Source: Botryotinia globosa
Taxonomy: Eukaryota > Ascomycota > Leotiomycetes > Helotiales > Sclerotiniaceae
Length of the DNA: 64,000 bases
Assembly: GCA_014898425.1 (NCBI GenBank)
Contig: RCSZ01000009.1
Location: 558,001 to 622,000, forward strand
Reading direction: 5' to 3'
In this document: positions 1 to 14,100 of the stretch, in pieces
Numbering within the stretch: the stretch's first letter is position 1
How the letters are laid out: each line of letters begins with the position of its first letter
The notes under the pieces: generated by a model
Database searches by the model: none
Told to the model about the DNA's origin: nothing
What the model saw: the letters and a program-made list of their open reading frames with translations, nothing else
Position numbers and translations under genes: made by a program

Positions 1-980
1 TCTGTTTTTTATATTTTCAATAAAAACAATTAAAATATATATATATCTCAAATATACTTTATAAATCCCCTCATTTAATCTAATATTTATAACTTATATA
101 AATAATATCTCAATAATCTAATATCTATATAATAACACATTGGATTTTTAATAATAAGTTTTCTATATTTGTTAAAATACTATACAGATTTTCGATATTA
201 GAATCTATTAATTCCTTAAACATATTAGAATTGAGGGAAATAAAATAGTTAATAAATTTATTGATTTCAATATCTATAAATCTATTCAGAATCTGAGATT
301 CACTTCAAAATCTATTGTTAATAAAGTTGATATTATAATTAGAGAATTCAGCTTTTATTCGAAATAATATTAATAATAGAAATAATAATCTATTCTATCA
401 AAAATATATAATAAATAGAATTTAATTTATATAATAAAACTTTCTTTGAAATTAAATCTATTATGAAAAATATTATATTATATTTTTAATATATATTTAG
501 AATATAAAGATTTTATATAATATTATAAACAATTCAAATATCAAAATATTAATTTAAATTGTTTTATAATTGCTAAAAGATTTCTAAATATTTAATACTT
601 TATTGAAAGTTGTTAGTTCAATTTGAAAAATGATTTAAATAGTTAATTTTATTTCTATTAATTTTAATAATAGAAAGGTTTAATTACTTTTTGTTTTTAA
701 TATTCCAATTATTAATTTTGATTAAATTCCATGGAATAATTTTATTTTATTTAATATTTATTCCTACTAATAACAATTCTTTCTCTTCTTTTTTTTAAAT
801 TAAATCTTATTTCTTCTTCATTTTATTCAATAATAATTAAAAAAAAACAATAAGGATTTCTTTCTTTCATATATATATATATATATATATATATTAATTT
901 CAATTATTTTTATAAATACTTGTTTTTATAATATGTATTTATTAATTCCTTAGAATTATATTTAGCTTTTCAAAACCTTT

Positions 981-2575
981 GAATATTATTAATTCTATTT
1001 TAATTAATAAAGAGAAATTGTTCAAATAAATCTTTTAGTTTTATATATACAATCTACTCTTTATAATATTATTTTAAATCCATAACTTAATATATCTCTA
1101 TATCTTTTAGGAGATTCCTAGGGTCAGCCTTATACCAGCTCGTTGAATGTTAATAAATACTACTACTACTTCTACTAAGTATTCTTTTAAATATCCATTC
1201 ATTGAAAAACACGATTAAGCCTTTAAAAATAATCATAATCTGAATTTATAATAAAGATTTAAAATCTATTCTAATAGATTTTATTAAGAAGTTATAAAAG
1301 ATTTTAACTTCTCAAATTTTGTGTAAAATTTTGTGAATTCAAAAATCATTATATTAAATTCTCTTTTTGCAATAAAAAAGGATACCTAAGAATTATAAGA
1401 ATTTGAAAATTTAAGATTGAATCAATATAATTGAGATTATATTTTAAAGTTTGTTATATTCTATTTGTAAATAATGAAATCAAAAATATTAATTTTGATA
1501 TTGAAGAACTGCGAGATCTTACCCTTTGTATTTAAGAATGTATAATTTGATTGAAATTATTATTATAAGATTTCCAAAAAGAAAGTTTCAAGAAATCTAA
1601 TAGATAAACTCAGTTTATTACTGTTTATAGAAACATAATAACATTGAATTTCTTTTTAAATAGATTTATTTCAATTGGAAATTCGAATTTTCTTTTTATA
1701 ATTAATTATGTTTGATTCCATAATTTTCACTTCGAATTAATAATTATATTATTAGATTATGAGAGCCATAATATAAAATTGTTTTGATTAATATAGTATT
1801 CATTATAATCAAAGAAAATGTTTGCAATTGATTATATAAGCTTTAATAATATATATGATAAAGATTTTAGTTCTTTATACAAATCTTAGCTTGGAAATAA
1901 ATATTAAAAAATATATCATTTGAAATATTTATTATATACCTATGATTATTATTTTGAGTTTTTCTAATCCAAAAAAAGTTCTATATATTAGCTTTATGTT
2001 ATATTATAATATAATAGAGCTAAAAATACTTATGATTAATAATATTATTTGGATCTGATTTTGTTCAAGAAAAATCATTATTTTTAAAAAAATATAGTAG
2101 TAATAATAGTAGTAGTTGTAGTATTTATTGATATCTAGTAAATTAGTATAAAACCGATTTTAGAAATCTTTTAAGGAGTATAGTAATATATTAAGTTATT
2201 GATTTAAAATATTATTATAAAAGGTAGATAATATATATAAAAACTAAAAAGTTTTTTTGAGTAATTCTTTTTATTAATTGAAATAGAATTAATAATATTC
2301 AAAGATTTTGAAAAACTATATATAATTTTAAAGAATAATAACAATGTATTATCAAGTAATATTTATATCAAGTAGTAGTAGTAGTATTTATTAACATTCA
2401 TTGAGCTGGCTTAAAACTAACCCTAGGAACCTCCCAAGGGTATAGGGATATATTAAGCTATAGATTTATTTAATATTTTAAAAAGCAATTTATATATATA
2501 AAGATTAGAGTTTATTTGAATAACTCCTTCTTTATTAATTGAAATAAACTAATAATATTTCAGAATTTTAAAAAA
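981..2575. repeat. Inverted plus direct repeat cluster with CTA/TAG triplets
   Basis: A segment around 981-1172 (readable core GGAGATTCCTAGGGTCAGCC, then a run of CTA triplets) recurs in reverse complement at about 2371-2575 (core GAGCTGGCTTAAAACTAACC, preceded by TAG triplets). A third copy, also in reverse complement, lies at about 2098-2320. The copies differ mostly by transitions. The space between the outer arms (about 1690-2050) holds part of the unclassified element seen complete at 13583-15079. This looks like a nested, palindromic transposon insertion; the class is not determined. Confidence 0.7.
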
Positions 2576-5500
2576 CTAAATGTGATTTTTTAAAACAAAA
2601 CGAATATAAACTATAAGAGTATATATTTATAAAATATATTAATATTAGAAGAAATTCTTATTATATTCTTTAATTATTATTTAAATTAAATAAGGGAAGA
2701 ATAAAATTCAATTAAAAAAAAAGAAGAGAAAAAAAAAAGGAAAGAAATAATTGAATATTCTTAGTAGGGGTAGATATTAGTATAGAATCAGATAATTTCA
2801 AAGAATTCGGTTAATATTAGCAATTGTAATATTAGAAATAAGAGATAACTAAAGTTTTTATTATTAATAAGAATAGAAATAGAAATAATTATTTAAATCA
2901 TTTTTTGAATTAAATTAGTGATTTATAATATAATATCAAATATTCAGGAGTCTTTTAATAATTATAGAAGTATTCTAAGTTAATGTTTTGATATTGGAAT
3001 TTTTTATGATATTATATAAAATCTTTATATTCTATATATATATTAGAATATAATATAGTATTTTTCTTAATAAATCTAATTCCAAAGAAAGTTTAATTAT
3101 ATAAGTAAGATTCTATTTATTATAAATATTGAAAAAATAAATTATCATTTTTTCTATTAGAATTATTCTATTCGATTATAAAACTTTTTAATAATAATCT
3201 CTACTCTATTAATAATAAATATTGAAATAGATTTTAAATCCCAAATAGATTTGCAGACTTTAAGATTGATAAATTTATCAATATTTCATTCCTTTTAATA
3301 TTTATATATTCAAAGAATTAACAAACCTTGATATCAAAAATCTATATAGCATTTTGATAAATATAGAAAGTCTATTAAAAGGAATTGAATATATTATTAT
3401 ATAAATATTAAATTATTAAAATATTATTAATATAAAACTATAAATATTATTTATTAAATAAAAGAATTCTTAGAGTATATTTAAGATTTATATAAACTCT
3501 AATTGCTTCTAAATCAAAAATATATAAGATATTATTAATCAAATCTGAATTAATAGCGATTTACTCTTTATTTTGATATACTATATATTTATATTTAATA
3601 AGCCTTTCTTTATTAATAATTTATTTAAAACTATTTGAAAAAATTAAAATCTTATTAAAAGAAAAATAAGATTATTATTTCTTGAAGCTAATAATTATTA
3701 TTTCCTTATTAATATCTTTTATTAAATTTATTTAATATTTTAAAAAGAAATATAAAGATTATAATATAAAATATACAATATTAGAAAAAATTATTTCTAA
3801 ATATTAAATTTTGATTTTAGATTCTATTATTAATTAATATTTTTATTTTTAATAATAAATAAAGATGTAATTTAATGGATTATAAAGTAAAAGATATTTA
3901 TTAATTAGATATATATAGTAAATTAAAGTTTAGCTTTATTTAATATTATATTAATAAATAGAATATCTATATCTCTAAAAAAAGTAATTGTTGAAATAGT
4001 TTTCCAAATCAGAAGTATATTTTTAAATATTAGAATAAATATTTATTTTAATAAATCAATATATCAATCTATTTAGAAAAAAATGATAAAATTATAAATA
4101 ATATATTAAATACAAAATGATTTTATTTTATTATTGAATTATATTTTAATTCTATATATAAAAAAAGAAACAATATAGGTGATAATAGCTTTATATAAAA
4201 TTGAAATTGAAGAGTTATTAATTGTTTTTGTAAAATTGTGGATATAATATATTACTATTTGAATTTTAATAATCTTTATAATAATATATTTTTTAAAAAA
4301 GAATTTCCTATTAAATCAAATTTCAAATCATTTAAAGTAGATTATACTTTATTTTTAATTATAATAATTAGTATAATAATAAATTCCTTATTAATAATAT
4401 AAGAAGAAATATAATCCTTTTTTTTTTAATAAAATAAATCATTTTGAGTTTTTCAAAAATAAAAATAATTTTATTATTATTATTCTATTCAAAGATTTTT
4501 TTTATATTATTTATTAGAATAAGAATATTGGAATTTAGAAATTAAAAGGTTTAATATAAATAAAGATTATTAATATATTCAAAACATAGTTTTATATTTT
4601 GTAATATAAATTTAATTAAATATAATATATATAAAATTAGGGAAAAAGAAGAGTTTTATAATATTCTATATATAACCCTATAATTAGATATAATTAAATT
4701 CTTTAAATAAACTTGAATATATTAATTGATAAGGAAAGAATTAATTAATTTTAAAAGAGTTAGAGATTAGTTTTATTTGATTATTTTTTCGAATAATCTT
4801 TGTTTTAAAAATATATCAAATTTTTTTAAATATTTATAATGATTATAATAATTTCTAATCTTTAGGAAAAAACAGTTTTTATATTATATATAAAGCAAAC
4901 AATTAGATTTATAATAATTCTTTTAAAAAGAGTTTTTTTATATTATAAATTAAAAACATTATTAATTAATATAGTTTATATTAAACAATAAACTATAATT
5001 CTTTTCAAAAATTTTAAAATATAAAAAATAAATATAATTGATTGTTAGGAATAAACAAAGGATTTATTTTTTTTATTAATCTTGAATAATATAATTATTT
5101 TAATAAATTTTTAGATTTATAGAATAAAACTAAATATTAAATATCGATTGTAAAGCTTATATAAAGTATTATTAATTACTAATTAATAGACTTTGAATAT
5201 TTATATTATAATATAATTGATATTTAATAAAATATTAAAGATTTTAATAATATTATATTCGATTTTTTCTATCGAAACAAATTAAAATCATTTTAGAATA
5301 TTCAATTCATTTCAATTTTTAAGGGGATTATATTCAAAATTATCAAAAATATTAAAATAATCGAGAATTTCTTTATACAAAGTTTTAATCTTCTTTATAA
5401 TATCTTCAATAAGATTTCTATTAATATATAATAAAAACAATTCTAGATTAAATCTTAATTAATATTAATTAATAATTCTATAAAACTTTTTATTATTTTT

Positions 5501-7099
5501 GATTTTATTTATAATATTCTTTTAATAATTATATTTTGTTTATTAAACTATTTTATAAAAGATTTGATTTATTTAAAGAATATTTTTATTTAAAGTATTA
5601 TATTTATAAAATTAATCTTAATATATTTTCTTATATTTGAAAGTTTATTATAATATAACTTTATTATTTTCTTTATTAGATTTATTAATTATATAAATAA
5701 TAATATTTATTATTGTTATAAAATCTGTTATATATATTTCGATTATTATTTTATTTGTAAAAGAGAAAAGATTAGAAAAGCAGATTATATTAATATATAT
5801 TAAATCAAAGAGTTTTTTTAATTCCATTTCTAGAATTTTATAATAATATTGCTTTAATAGAGTTATATTTTATTTTAGAATAATAATAATTTATATTTTA
5901 TAATTTGAGTTATTATATATATTTTTTTTAATAATAATTTTAGTAAAAAAGACATTTGAAAAAATAAAATTAATGATATAGTCAATTTTATATATAAACT
6001 TATTAGGGATATTAATAAAGTTTATATTATTATTATTAGATTAATATATTAAATTCAAATCTTTGTATTTAGATTATATTTCTAATTCGAATATATAATA
6101 TCAAATATTGAAATCACTTTTTGCTAAATATTGAGATAATAGAATTAAATAGAATATATAATTAATTGCCTTGTTATTACCCAACTAATAATATAAATTA
6201 AATATAATGTTTTTATTTATATTAATTTAAAAAAGATTTTTATTATATATAAATTAATATTATTAGATATATAAATTAATATCTTTATATATATATATCA
6301 TAATCTAAAGACAATCTAACTCTTTAAGGTTTTTAAAATCCTAGGAGTTTATTAAAACATAATAATTATAATTTAAATAGTTTTGAGTTTATATATTAAT
6401 AATTATTTAGAGTTTCTAAATATATATAATATTAATTTATTAAATATTAAAAATTATAAAAATTGTTATATATATAGAAATACTTATATTAATATTAATT
6501 TAATAAATTTATAGATTATATTATTAAATCTATCAATTATAAATCTTATTATAAAATTTGTTATATTATATTAATATTAATGAAATATTTTTTTGAATTG
6601 AATATATTAAACTTATTAAAATTTTATATATAGTAAAAGATATTCTTATCCTTTTCTTTATTTATTTTCAAATATAATCTAAAGATTTTTATTCAAAAAA
6701 GAATGAATATTTGGATTATAATTACAAAAGTTTATATTGAGTTTTGAATTAGAATTTGATTAATAATAGAAATAGATTTAATTTATTTATATTAAATAAT
6801 AATAATATTATACTTATATTTATTGATAGATTTTACAATTACAGTTATAGAAATATTAGATATTTCTATTTTAGAAATTTCAATAAATATATTAATCATT
6901 TTGTACTAAATCTCTCCTATTTTCTAAATAATTTAAAACTTATTTTTAATAAGGAATATTATAATATTATTTTTATATTAAAAAATAATAAAGTATTTAT
7001 TATATTTAATTTTAAATAGTTTATAATAATTGATATATTTGAATAATATTGTATAATTAATATCTATTAATTCTTTATATATATTTATTTAATAATTGT

Positions 7100-7785
7100 A
7101 ATGAATACCAGGGGCCTGCGAGCCCCCGGACCCCTTGCTTTTTGAGAAAGTATTATATAATTATATTTATAATTATAAAAATCTAAAAAAGAAATTTTAT
7201 TGAAAGCTTGCAGGCGAAGTCGGTTTACCTTTTTTTATTTATATTTTTCATTTTTATTTATATTTTAGTGGGTCATTTCATTTCGAATTATTAATTATAT
7301 TACTGAATTATAAAAGCTATAATATTAAAATAATTTTTATTAATATTAGATTAGTTATATTCAATATAAACCTCTTTTAATTGATTATATAAGCTTTAGT
7401 TATATTTATACTACTTCAATTTCAACCTTTTATAAAAACCTCAGTTTTGAAACTAGTAATATAGAAAATATATCATTTGAAAGCCCTTAGTTTCTTATAT
7501 ATGATTACTACTTTTCTTTTTTTTATTCAATTCATATTAGCTTGAATAAGCTAATTTAAATAATTTCATTAAAAAAACCTAGAAATTTATATTATAAAAT
7601 TTATATTATTTTAATTTAAACCCTTTATAAAACCCTTAGTTTTAAAGCTAGTAATATAAAAAATATATCATTTGAAAGCCCTTAGTTTCTTATATATAGT
7701 TACTACTTTTCTTTTTTTTTCATTCAATTTATATTGGCTTAAATAAACTAATTTAAATGATTTCGTTGAAAAAGTAAGAGTTGCG
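7100..7785 (-). repeat. Inverted partial copy of the 1.5 kb unclassified element
   Basis: The reverse complement of this stretch aligns with about 14340-14600 and 35450-35870. Shared landmarks are the AAAAAGCAAGGGGTCC end segment, the AAAGAAATTTTATTGAAAG segment, and the phrase around TTTGAAAGCCCTTAG. That last phrase occurs twice here (about 7476 and 7672), so an internal stretch of about 190 bp is duplicated. It sits directly beside the pogo-like element and together they split tandem copy A. Confidence 0.65.
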
Positions 7786-7893
7786 CTATGGCCACAATGC
7801 CAAGAAAGTCGAGCCAATCAGATCGCTTGAATCCAGCCAATCAGATTGCTTGAATCGGGTCTCACTAAGCGAGGTTCTCTTTTTTCGTGTCTA

Positions 7894-9914
7894 CAGTAGA
7901 ACTTGACTATACCGGACTGGGATATACCGGAATCTTGGATATACCGGAATTTTTTCTCGGTTTTTCCGAAATTTATATAGAAATACCGAAATTTCAATGA
8001 AAATTAGAATATTAAACTAAATTGATTAAATTCCAGTATAAACTCTGATTATTGATTAATATATTATATATTAAAAGAAATGAATTTTCAAATATAATAT
8101 TATTATTATTATTGTTATTGAAAGAATCGAAAAGAGTTAGTTATTATAACTTTTGAATCAATTCAATAAATTAACAAAAAAGAGTTTTAAGAGTATAATG
8201 GAAAAACTCTAAATATAGGAATAGAAGATATAATAATATAATAGTATAATATAAAGCTTAATATAATATAAAATTAAAAAAATCGATTATTAATAATCTT
8301 TTAAATAAGAAATTCGAATAGCTTGATATAATAAAACTTTTAAAATATAAATTAATTCAATCTAAAACTCAATCTTCTATTTACTCTATTTTCGAAAAAA
8401 CTTTATTTGAATAATAAATTCGATATAATTATTATTTTAATACAAAATCTATTACAAATAAAATTCTATATCTTAAAACTATAGAATTTTGGAAAAAGCT
8501 TTTTGAATATAAAAATAAATCTTTATTATTTAATAAAGAAAAGATTTAATCAATTAGTTTTATTAATAGCTTTAAGAAATATAATTCTATATAAAAAAGG
8601 TATTGATTTGGTAAGGGTATTTCTATAGAAATAAATCTTGAAATAAATATTATAATAAAAAAAATACAATATATTATAGTTTTATATAATACAAATAATA
8701 TTTATAATTGTAATGAAATAGATTTCTTTTGAAAAAACAGATTAGATTGTATACTTTCTATATTCAAATCTGTAAATAGAAAAAAGGAAAAAGCTTGATT
8801 AATAGTATTCCTTATTAATAACTTTATAAATATTTATAAACTTTCTTTATAGATTATTAGAAAAATATATATTCTATAGATATTTAGAAAAATAGAATTA
8901 ATTATTCTTAATAGTTTAGAAATAAAATATTAATCAAATTCGAGATTTTGAATAAATAATAATATATTTGCTAAATATTTTATATAGTTTGATAGTATTA
9001 TAAAATAATAGAATAAGAAAGTATTATTTATTATAAATAATTTCTTGATATATAAACTAATTGTAAATATTCTGATTAATTTAGATAAACTATATAATAT
9101 AAAGATTATATAATTATCCTCAAATTTTATATTTAAATATCAATCTTTTGATTAAAATATTATATAAAATTGGAAGTTTTATTTATAATACTAATCTATT
9201 AGATTTATAATTGAATACTTTGATAATAATCTGAATTATTTTAAAAAATTTGATATTTTATAAATAATTTAATAAAGTATATTAATTTGAATAGATATCA
9301 AAAGCTATATTATTTCAAATTATTGAAATAAATTATAATATATTAATCTAGAATTACAATTTGTAATATTATTAATAGTATAATAAGATTCTAAAAAAGC
9401 TTTAAAATTTTTATACTTTATTTTAATATATTTGAAATATCAAAATATTATAATTAATATATTAGATATATAAAAGTATATTTCATTTTATTTAGAATAT
9501 ATTATTAAAAATGATAATAATCTGGATACTTTAATTAATAATATTATTCAAACTAAAGAAATAATTGAAAAAAATAAAAAGAATGAAAAAATAGAAAAGG
9601 AAATAGAATCTTTTATTAATCATTTTCAAACTCTTGAAGCTATTTAGATTCTAATTAAATATCAAGAATAGTAAGGTATTTCTAATATTAGTTTAATTAA
9701 AAATCTATAAAAAAGAAAGTGTAAAATAAAGTTTAAATTCGATTAAGAAAAAATGTAAGAAATTATACTAAATTATTTTAATATAGAATAAAGTTGATGA
9801 TTTTGAATCACAAAATGTTAATGTTTTAATACCTTATTATTTTTATATCGGAATCCTTTTTATATTAGATTTAATTAGTTAAATATTTCATTCCGGTATA
9901 ACCAAGTTCTACTG
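7894..9914. mobile_element. pogo/Tc1-mariner-like DNA transposon, RIP-degraded
   Basis: The terminal inverted repeats read CAGTAGAACTTGACTATACC at the left and, in reverse complement, CAGTAGAACTTGGTTATACC at the right, with CGGA continuing in both. Each end is flanked by TA (7892-7893 and 9915-9916), the target duplication of Tc1/mariner and pogo elements. The left end carries three TATACCGGA motifs within about 60 bp, which look like subterminal transposase-binding repeats. The length of 2021 bp suits a one-gene transposase element, but the interior has stops in all frames and no recognisable DDE domain remains. Superfamily is inferred from TIR, target site and length. Confidence 0.8.
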
Positions 9915-11199
9915 TATACACACCTTCGGCCCTCGTAGGCGATAAGAATATTAAGGAGGTAAACCTCCAATAAAAAGAGAATTGATTATATTTAAAAAAA
10001 AAGTAATATTCTTAATAGCTTAGATTGTATTGAATTATAATATATTTCTTTTCAATTAATTTAAAAAAATTGTTAATATTAAAAAAAATAAAAAAACGGA
10101 TTGTTTTAATAAATAAAATAATTCAAATAATTTTATTAGAATATTTATTGATTTTATAATTAAAGAATTTAATAATAATTAGATATTTCTTTATTTATAC
10201 AAAAACTTTATTAAAAATAAAGATTTTGTTTATTATAATTGCTTTATTATTTAGATTTATAAAGAAAATAAAGATTTTCAATAATTTCTATAAAATATTA
10301 TTGAAAAACAAAAATAAAGAATTGATTAAATAAAACTAAGAGCTTATATTTAATAAACAATTTCCAATTCTAATATTGAATATAATTCGAAATGAAATTT
10401 CTTTTTAATATAAAACTATAAAAGATTTTTTCGAATTATATATTTCTAGATTTAGAAAATATATTATTTCTATTATTATTTATATTATCAAACTTGATTG
10501 TTTTTATAAAGATTTTAAAATTAATAATAAATACAATATAAATAAAGGACTGAATATAGATATCAAAAATACAAAAAAAATAATAATATCAAAAAAAAAA
10601 AAAAAAATTATAAAATTAATTATAAAACCAATAAATTCCTTTATAAAAATTATATTAGATATATTTGTATAAAATATTATAAAAATATCGAATAATATTA
10701 TAAGATTTATAATAACCGTATATTTGCTTTTTATATTATATTCAAAAATATTGAGCTATTTTTGAATAATATCTAATATATTTGAAATAATATTTTAATT
10801 ATAATAATTAACTTTAAAAAAGGGAAATACTTGAGTATTTATTCTACTTTTTTTTCTTTTAACTATATAAAATTGATTGAAATTGGATAGGGATTATGGA
10901 TTCGATAAATATATAAATCTAGGGTTTAGTAATTATAAAGGATAATCTGATATCATAAATCTATTATTTAATGATATTGTTATAAGAGTAATTATTGAAT
11001 TAAATAAAAGAGTTTATAAAGGATATAGAAAGTTGATTCTATATAATAAAGTCGAAAATACAAAGATACCTCGATTTTGGGATGTTATATCGATCTGTAT
11101 TTATACAAATAGTTAGAGGTATAATATATATATAAATAAATTCTTTTTTAATTATAACTTTAATTATTGTTTTAATAAAATACAGGAAAAGTGGAGTTT

Positions 11200-14100
11200 T
11201 TAGAAAGAAAAATAGAAAAACGAAAGAAAAGAAAGAGGATGTTTTTAATTAAAGTAGATATTAGAATAAAATCGAGTCATTTTAAAGAATTTGATTAAAA
11301 TTAATAATTGAAATATTGAAAACGAAAAATAATTAAAGCCTTTTATTATTATAATTAATAAAATATAAAAATAATGATTTCGATTATTTTTCAAATCGAA
11401 TTAACAATTTGTAATAAAATATTAAATATTTAAATTGTTTATAATATTATATTAAATATTATATTCTAAATATATATAAAAAATATAATATAATGTTTTT
11501 TTAATAGATTTAATTTAAAAGAAAACTTTATTATATAAACAAGATTTACTCATTATATATTCCCAATAAAATAGATTGTTTTTTAATTATTAATATTGTT
11601 TTATATAAAAATCAAACTTCCCAATTATAATATTAAGTTTTTTAATAATAAGTTTTACAATAGATTTTAGATTTTAAATAGATTTATACACATTGAGATT
11701 AATAAGTTTATTAATCATTTTATTATCTTTAATTTGAATATATTTAAAGAATTAATAAATTCTAATTTAAAAAATTTACTATAAAGAATTTATTATTTTA
11801 TTATATAAATATCAAATTATCAGTATATTGTTTATATAGAATTATATACAATATTAATTAAATAAAAAAAATTATAAAAATATATTCGAGATTTATATAT
11901 ATTCTAATTATTTTTATATTAAAAATATAGAAGAAAAAATTGTTTATATTAGAATTTACATTTAATTGCTTTTTATTTTAATATATTATATATTCAAATT
12001 TAATAAATGTTTTTTTTATTTTCGATTTGTTTAAAATTATTTGAAAGAATTGAGAATTTATGGAAAGGAAATTAAGTTTATCATTTTTTAAAGCTAATCA
12101 AGGTAATTTGTTTATTAATATTATTTATTAAATTAATTCTATATTTTAAAAAGAGGTAAAAGGATTTTGATAGAAATTATATAATATTAAAAAGAAAAAT
12201 TCTTAAATACTGAATTTTCGTTTTGGGGATTTATTAGTAATTAATCTTTTTGTTTTTGATAATAAATAAGAATAATAATTAATAAATTATAAAATATAAT
12301 ATATTTATTATTCAAATATATATAGGAAAATAAAGCTTAATATTAATTAAAAAATATTTAGATTTCCAAAAATAATAATAATAAAGATGATTTTCTAAAG
12401 AAAAAGAATTATCTCTGATTATGAGAATAAATATTTGTTTAATAAAATCAATATATCATTCTATATACAAAAAAATAGCAAAATTAAAATTAATATATTA
12501 AATATAAAGTAGTTCTGTTTTATTATTATATTATATTTTTATTTTATATAAAAAAGAATCACATAAATAATAATTAGTTTATATAATATTAAAATTAAAA
12601 CATTATTAATTGTTTTTATAGAATTATAAATATGACATATAATTATTGTGATTTTAATAATTTAAATTATTATATACCTTTTCAAAATAAAATTATAATT
12701 ATATTATATTCCTAATTCTTTTACAATTAAATGAATCTTTTTTTTAATAATAATAATAAATATTATAATAAGGCGTTTATTAATAATATAATAAAAAATA
12801 TAATTATCTTTTTTTTAAATTCAATATATTATTTTAATTTTTTTTAAAAATAAAAGTAATTTCATTATCATTATTTTAATCTAGGGTTTTTTATATAAAG
12901 AAATGTTAGAATTTAGGGATTTAAAGATTTAATAAAAATATGAATTATTAATATGTTTGAAAAATAATGTGATATTTTATAAAAAAAGTTTTATCAAGTG
13001 TAATATATACAACGTTAAAAAAAACTTTATAGTAATTTTTTCTTATAATTTAAAATCATTGAATTATTTCATTTCATTGAAATAAATAAATTAATAATAA
13101 AAAGTTTGTTGATTTTTAAAAAAATTAGAGATAAACTTTTTTAAAAAAAAATTGATAATAATTATTTCAAATAGATATTAAAAGCTTTTTATATATTTAT
13201 AATATTTATAATAATTATGATAAATTTCTTTTTTTAAAAAAAGATGATTTTTATATTATAAATAAAATAAGTAGTTAGATTTTTAATAATCTTCTTAAAT
13301 AGAATCTTTTGATATTAAAAATTGATATTTTTATTAATTAATATAATCTATATTAGTTAATAGATTACAATTCTCTTGAAATCTCTTGAAATATAAAAAA
13401 TAAATATAATCAATCTTTAAAAACAAATAGAAAATCTATTCTTTTTATCAATTTTAAATGATATAATAATTTTAACAAATTTTTAAATATATAAGGAAAA
13501 ACTAAATACTATATAGCAATTATAAAAACTATAAATTATATATTTAATTATTGATTAATAGACTTAAATATATATATTATAATGAATTCGTAGAAGCAAG
13601 TCAAGTTTTTTTGTACTTATGTATTATATAATCATATATCTCTATAACTATAGCAAATTTGTTAATTAGTATATATAAGATTCCTTTTGATTGGTTATAA
13701 ATAATATATGAAACTTTCTATTAATTGAAGCTTAGTTTTTTTAATCAAATAAAGAAGAAAATCCTATAGAAATACTTCAATTTAATATACAACTTTAAAG
13801 AGATTGACAAAATAGAATAAAAAGAGATATTTTTATTAATTAGAATTCAAGGAATCGATTGTTTTAATTCTTTTTAAATTATCTCAAAAATTGGAATTTA
13901 TATTAATTATTGAAGTATTAGAGTAATAAAAGATTAAATATTAAAAGCAATTTATTATTTGAATATATTGAAATATTTTAATAATGAATATAAATTCTAA
14001 TTTTTGAAATAATTCAAAAATAATTATACAAATTGATTCTTTGAATTCTAATTAATAATAAAATACTTTTTTATTTTATTTTATTAATTTCTTTAAGGTT

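Larger units (their letters stand above)
2700..11110. repeat. Tandem degraded repeat, copy A (interrupted)
   Basis: Copy A of a roughly 5.5 kb repeat. Its parts align in order with copy B: 2740-2840 with 11230-11330, 6160-6240 with 16005-16080, 9990-10080 with 16940-17035, and 11060-11100 with 18125-18165. Copy A is interrupted between about 7080 and 9970 by an inverted piece of another element and by a pogo-like transposon; without these it is about 5.5 kb. No protein domain survives. Retrotransposon origin is plausible from size and tandem arrangement but is inferred. Confidence 0.6.

Noticed and set aside
6756..7019. 87-codon open frame in the left AT-rich block
   Set aside because: Composition is Asn/Ile/Phe/Tyr/Leu only, as expected for random A/T-rich DNA; the matching part of tandem copy B is interrupted.
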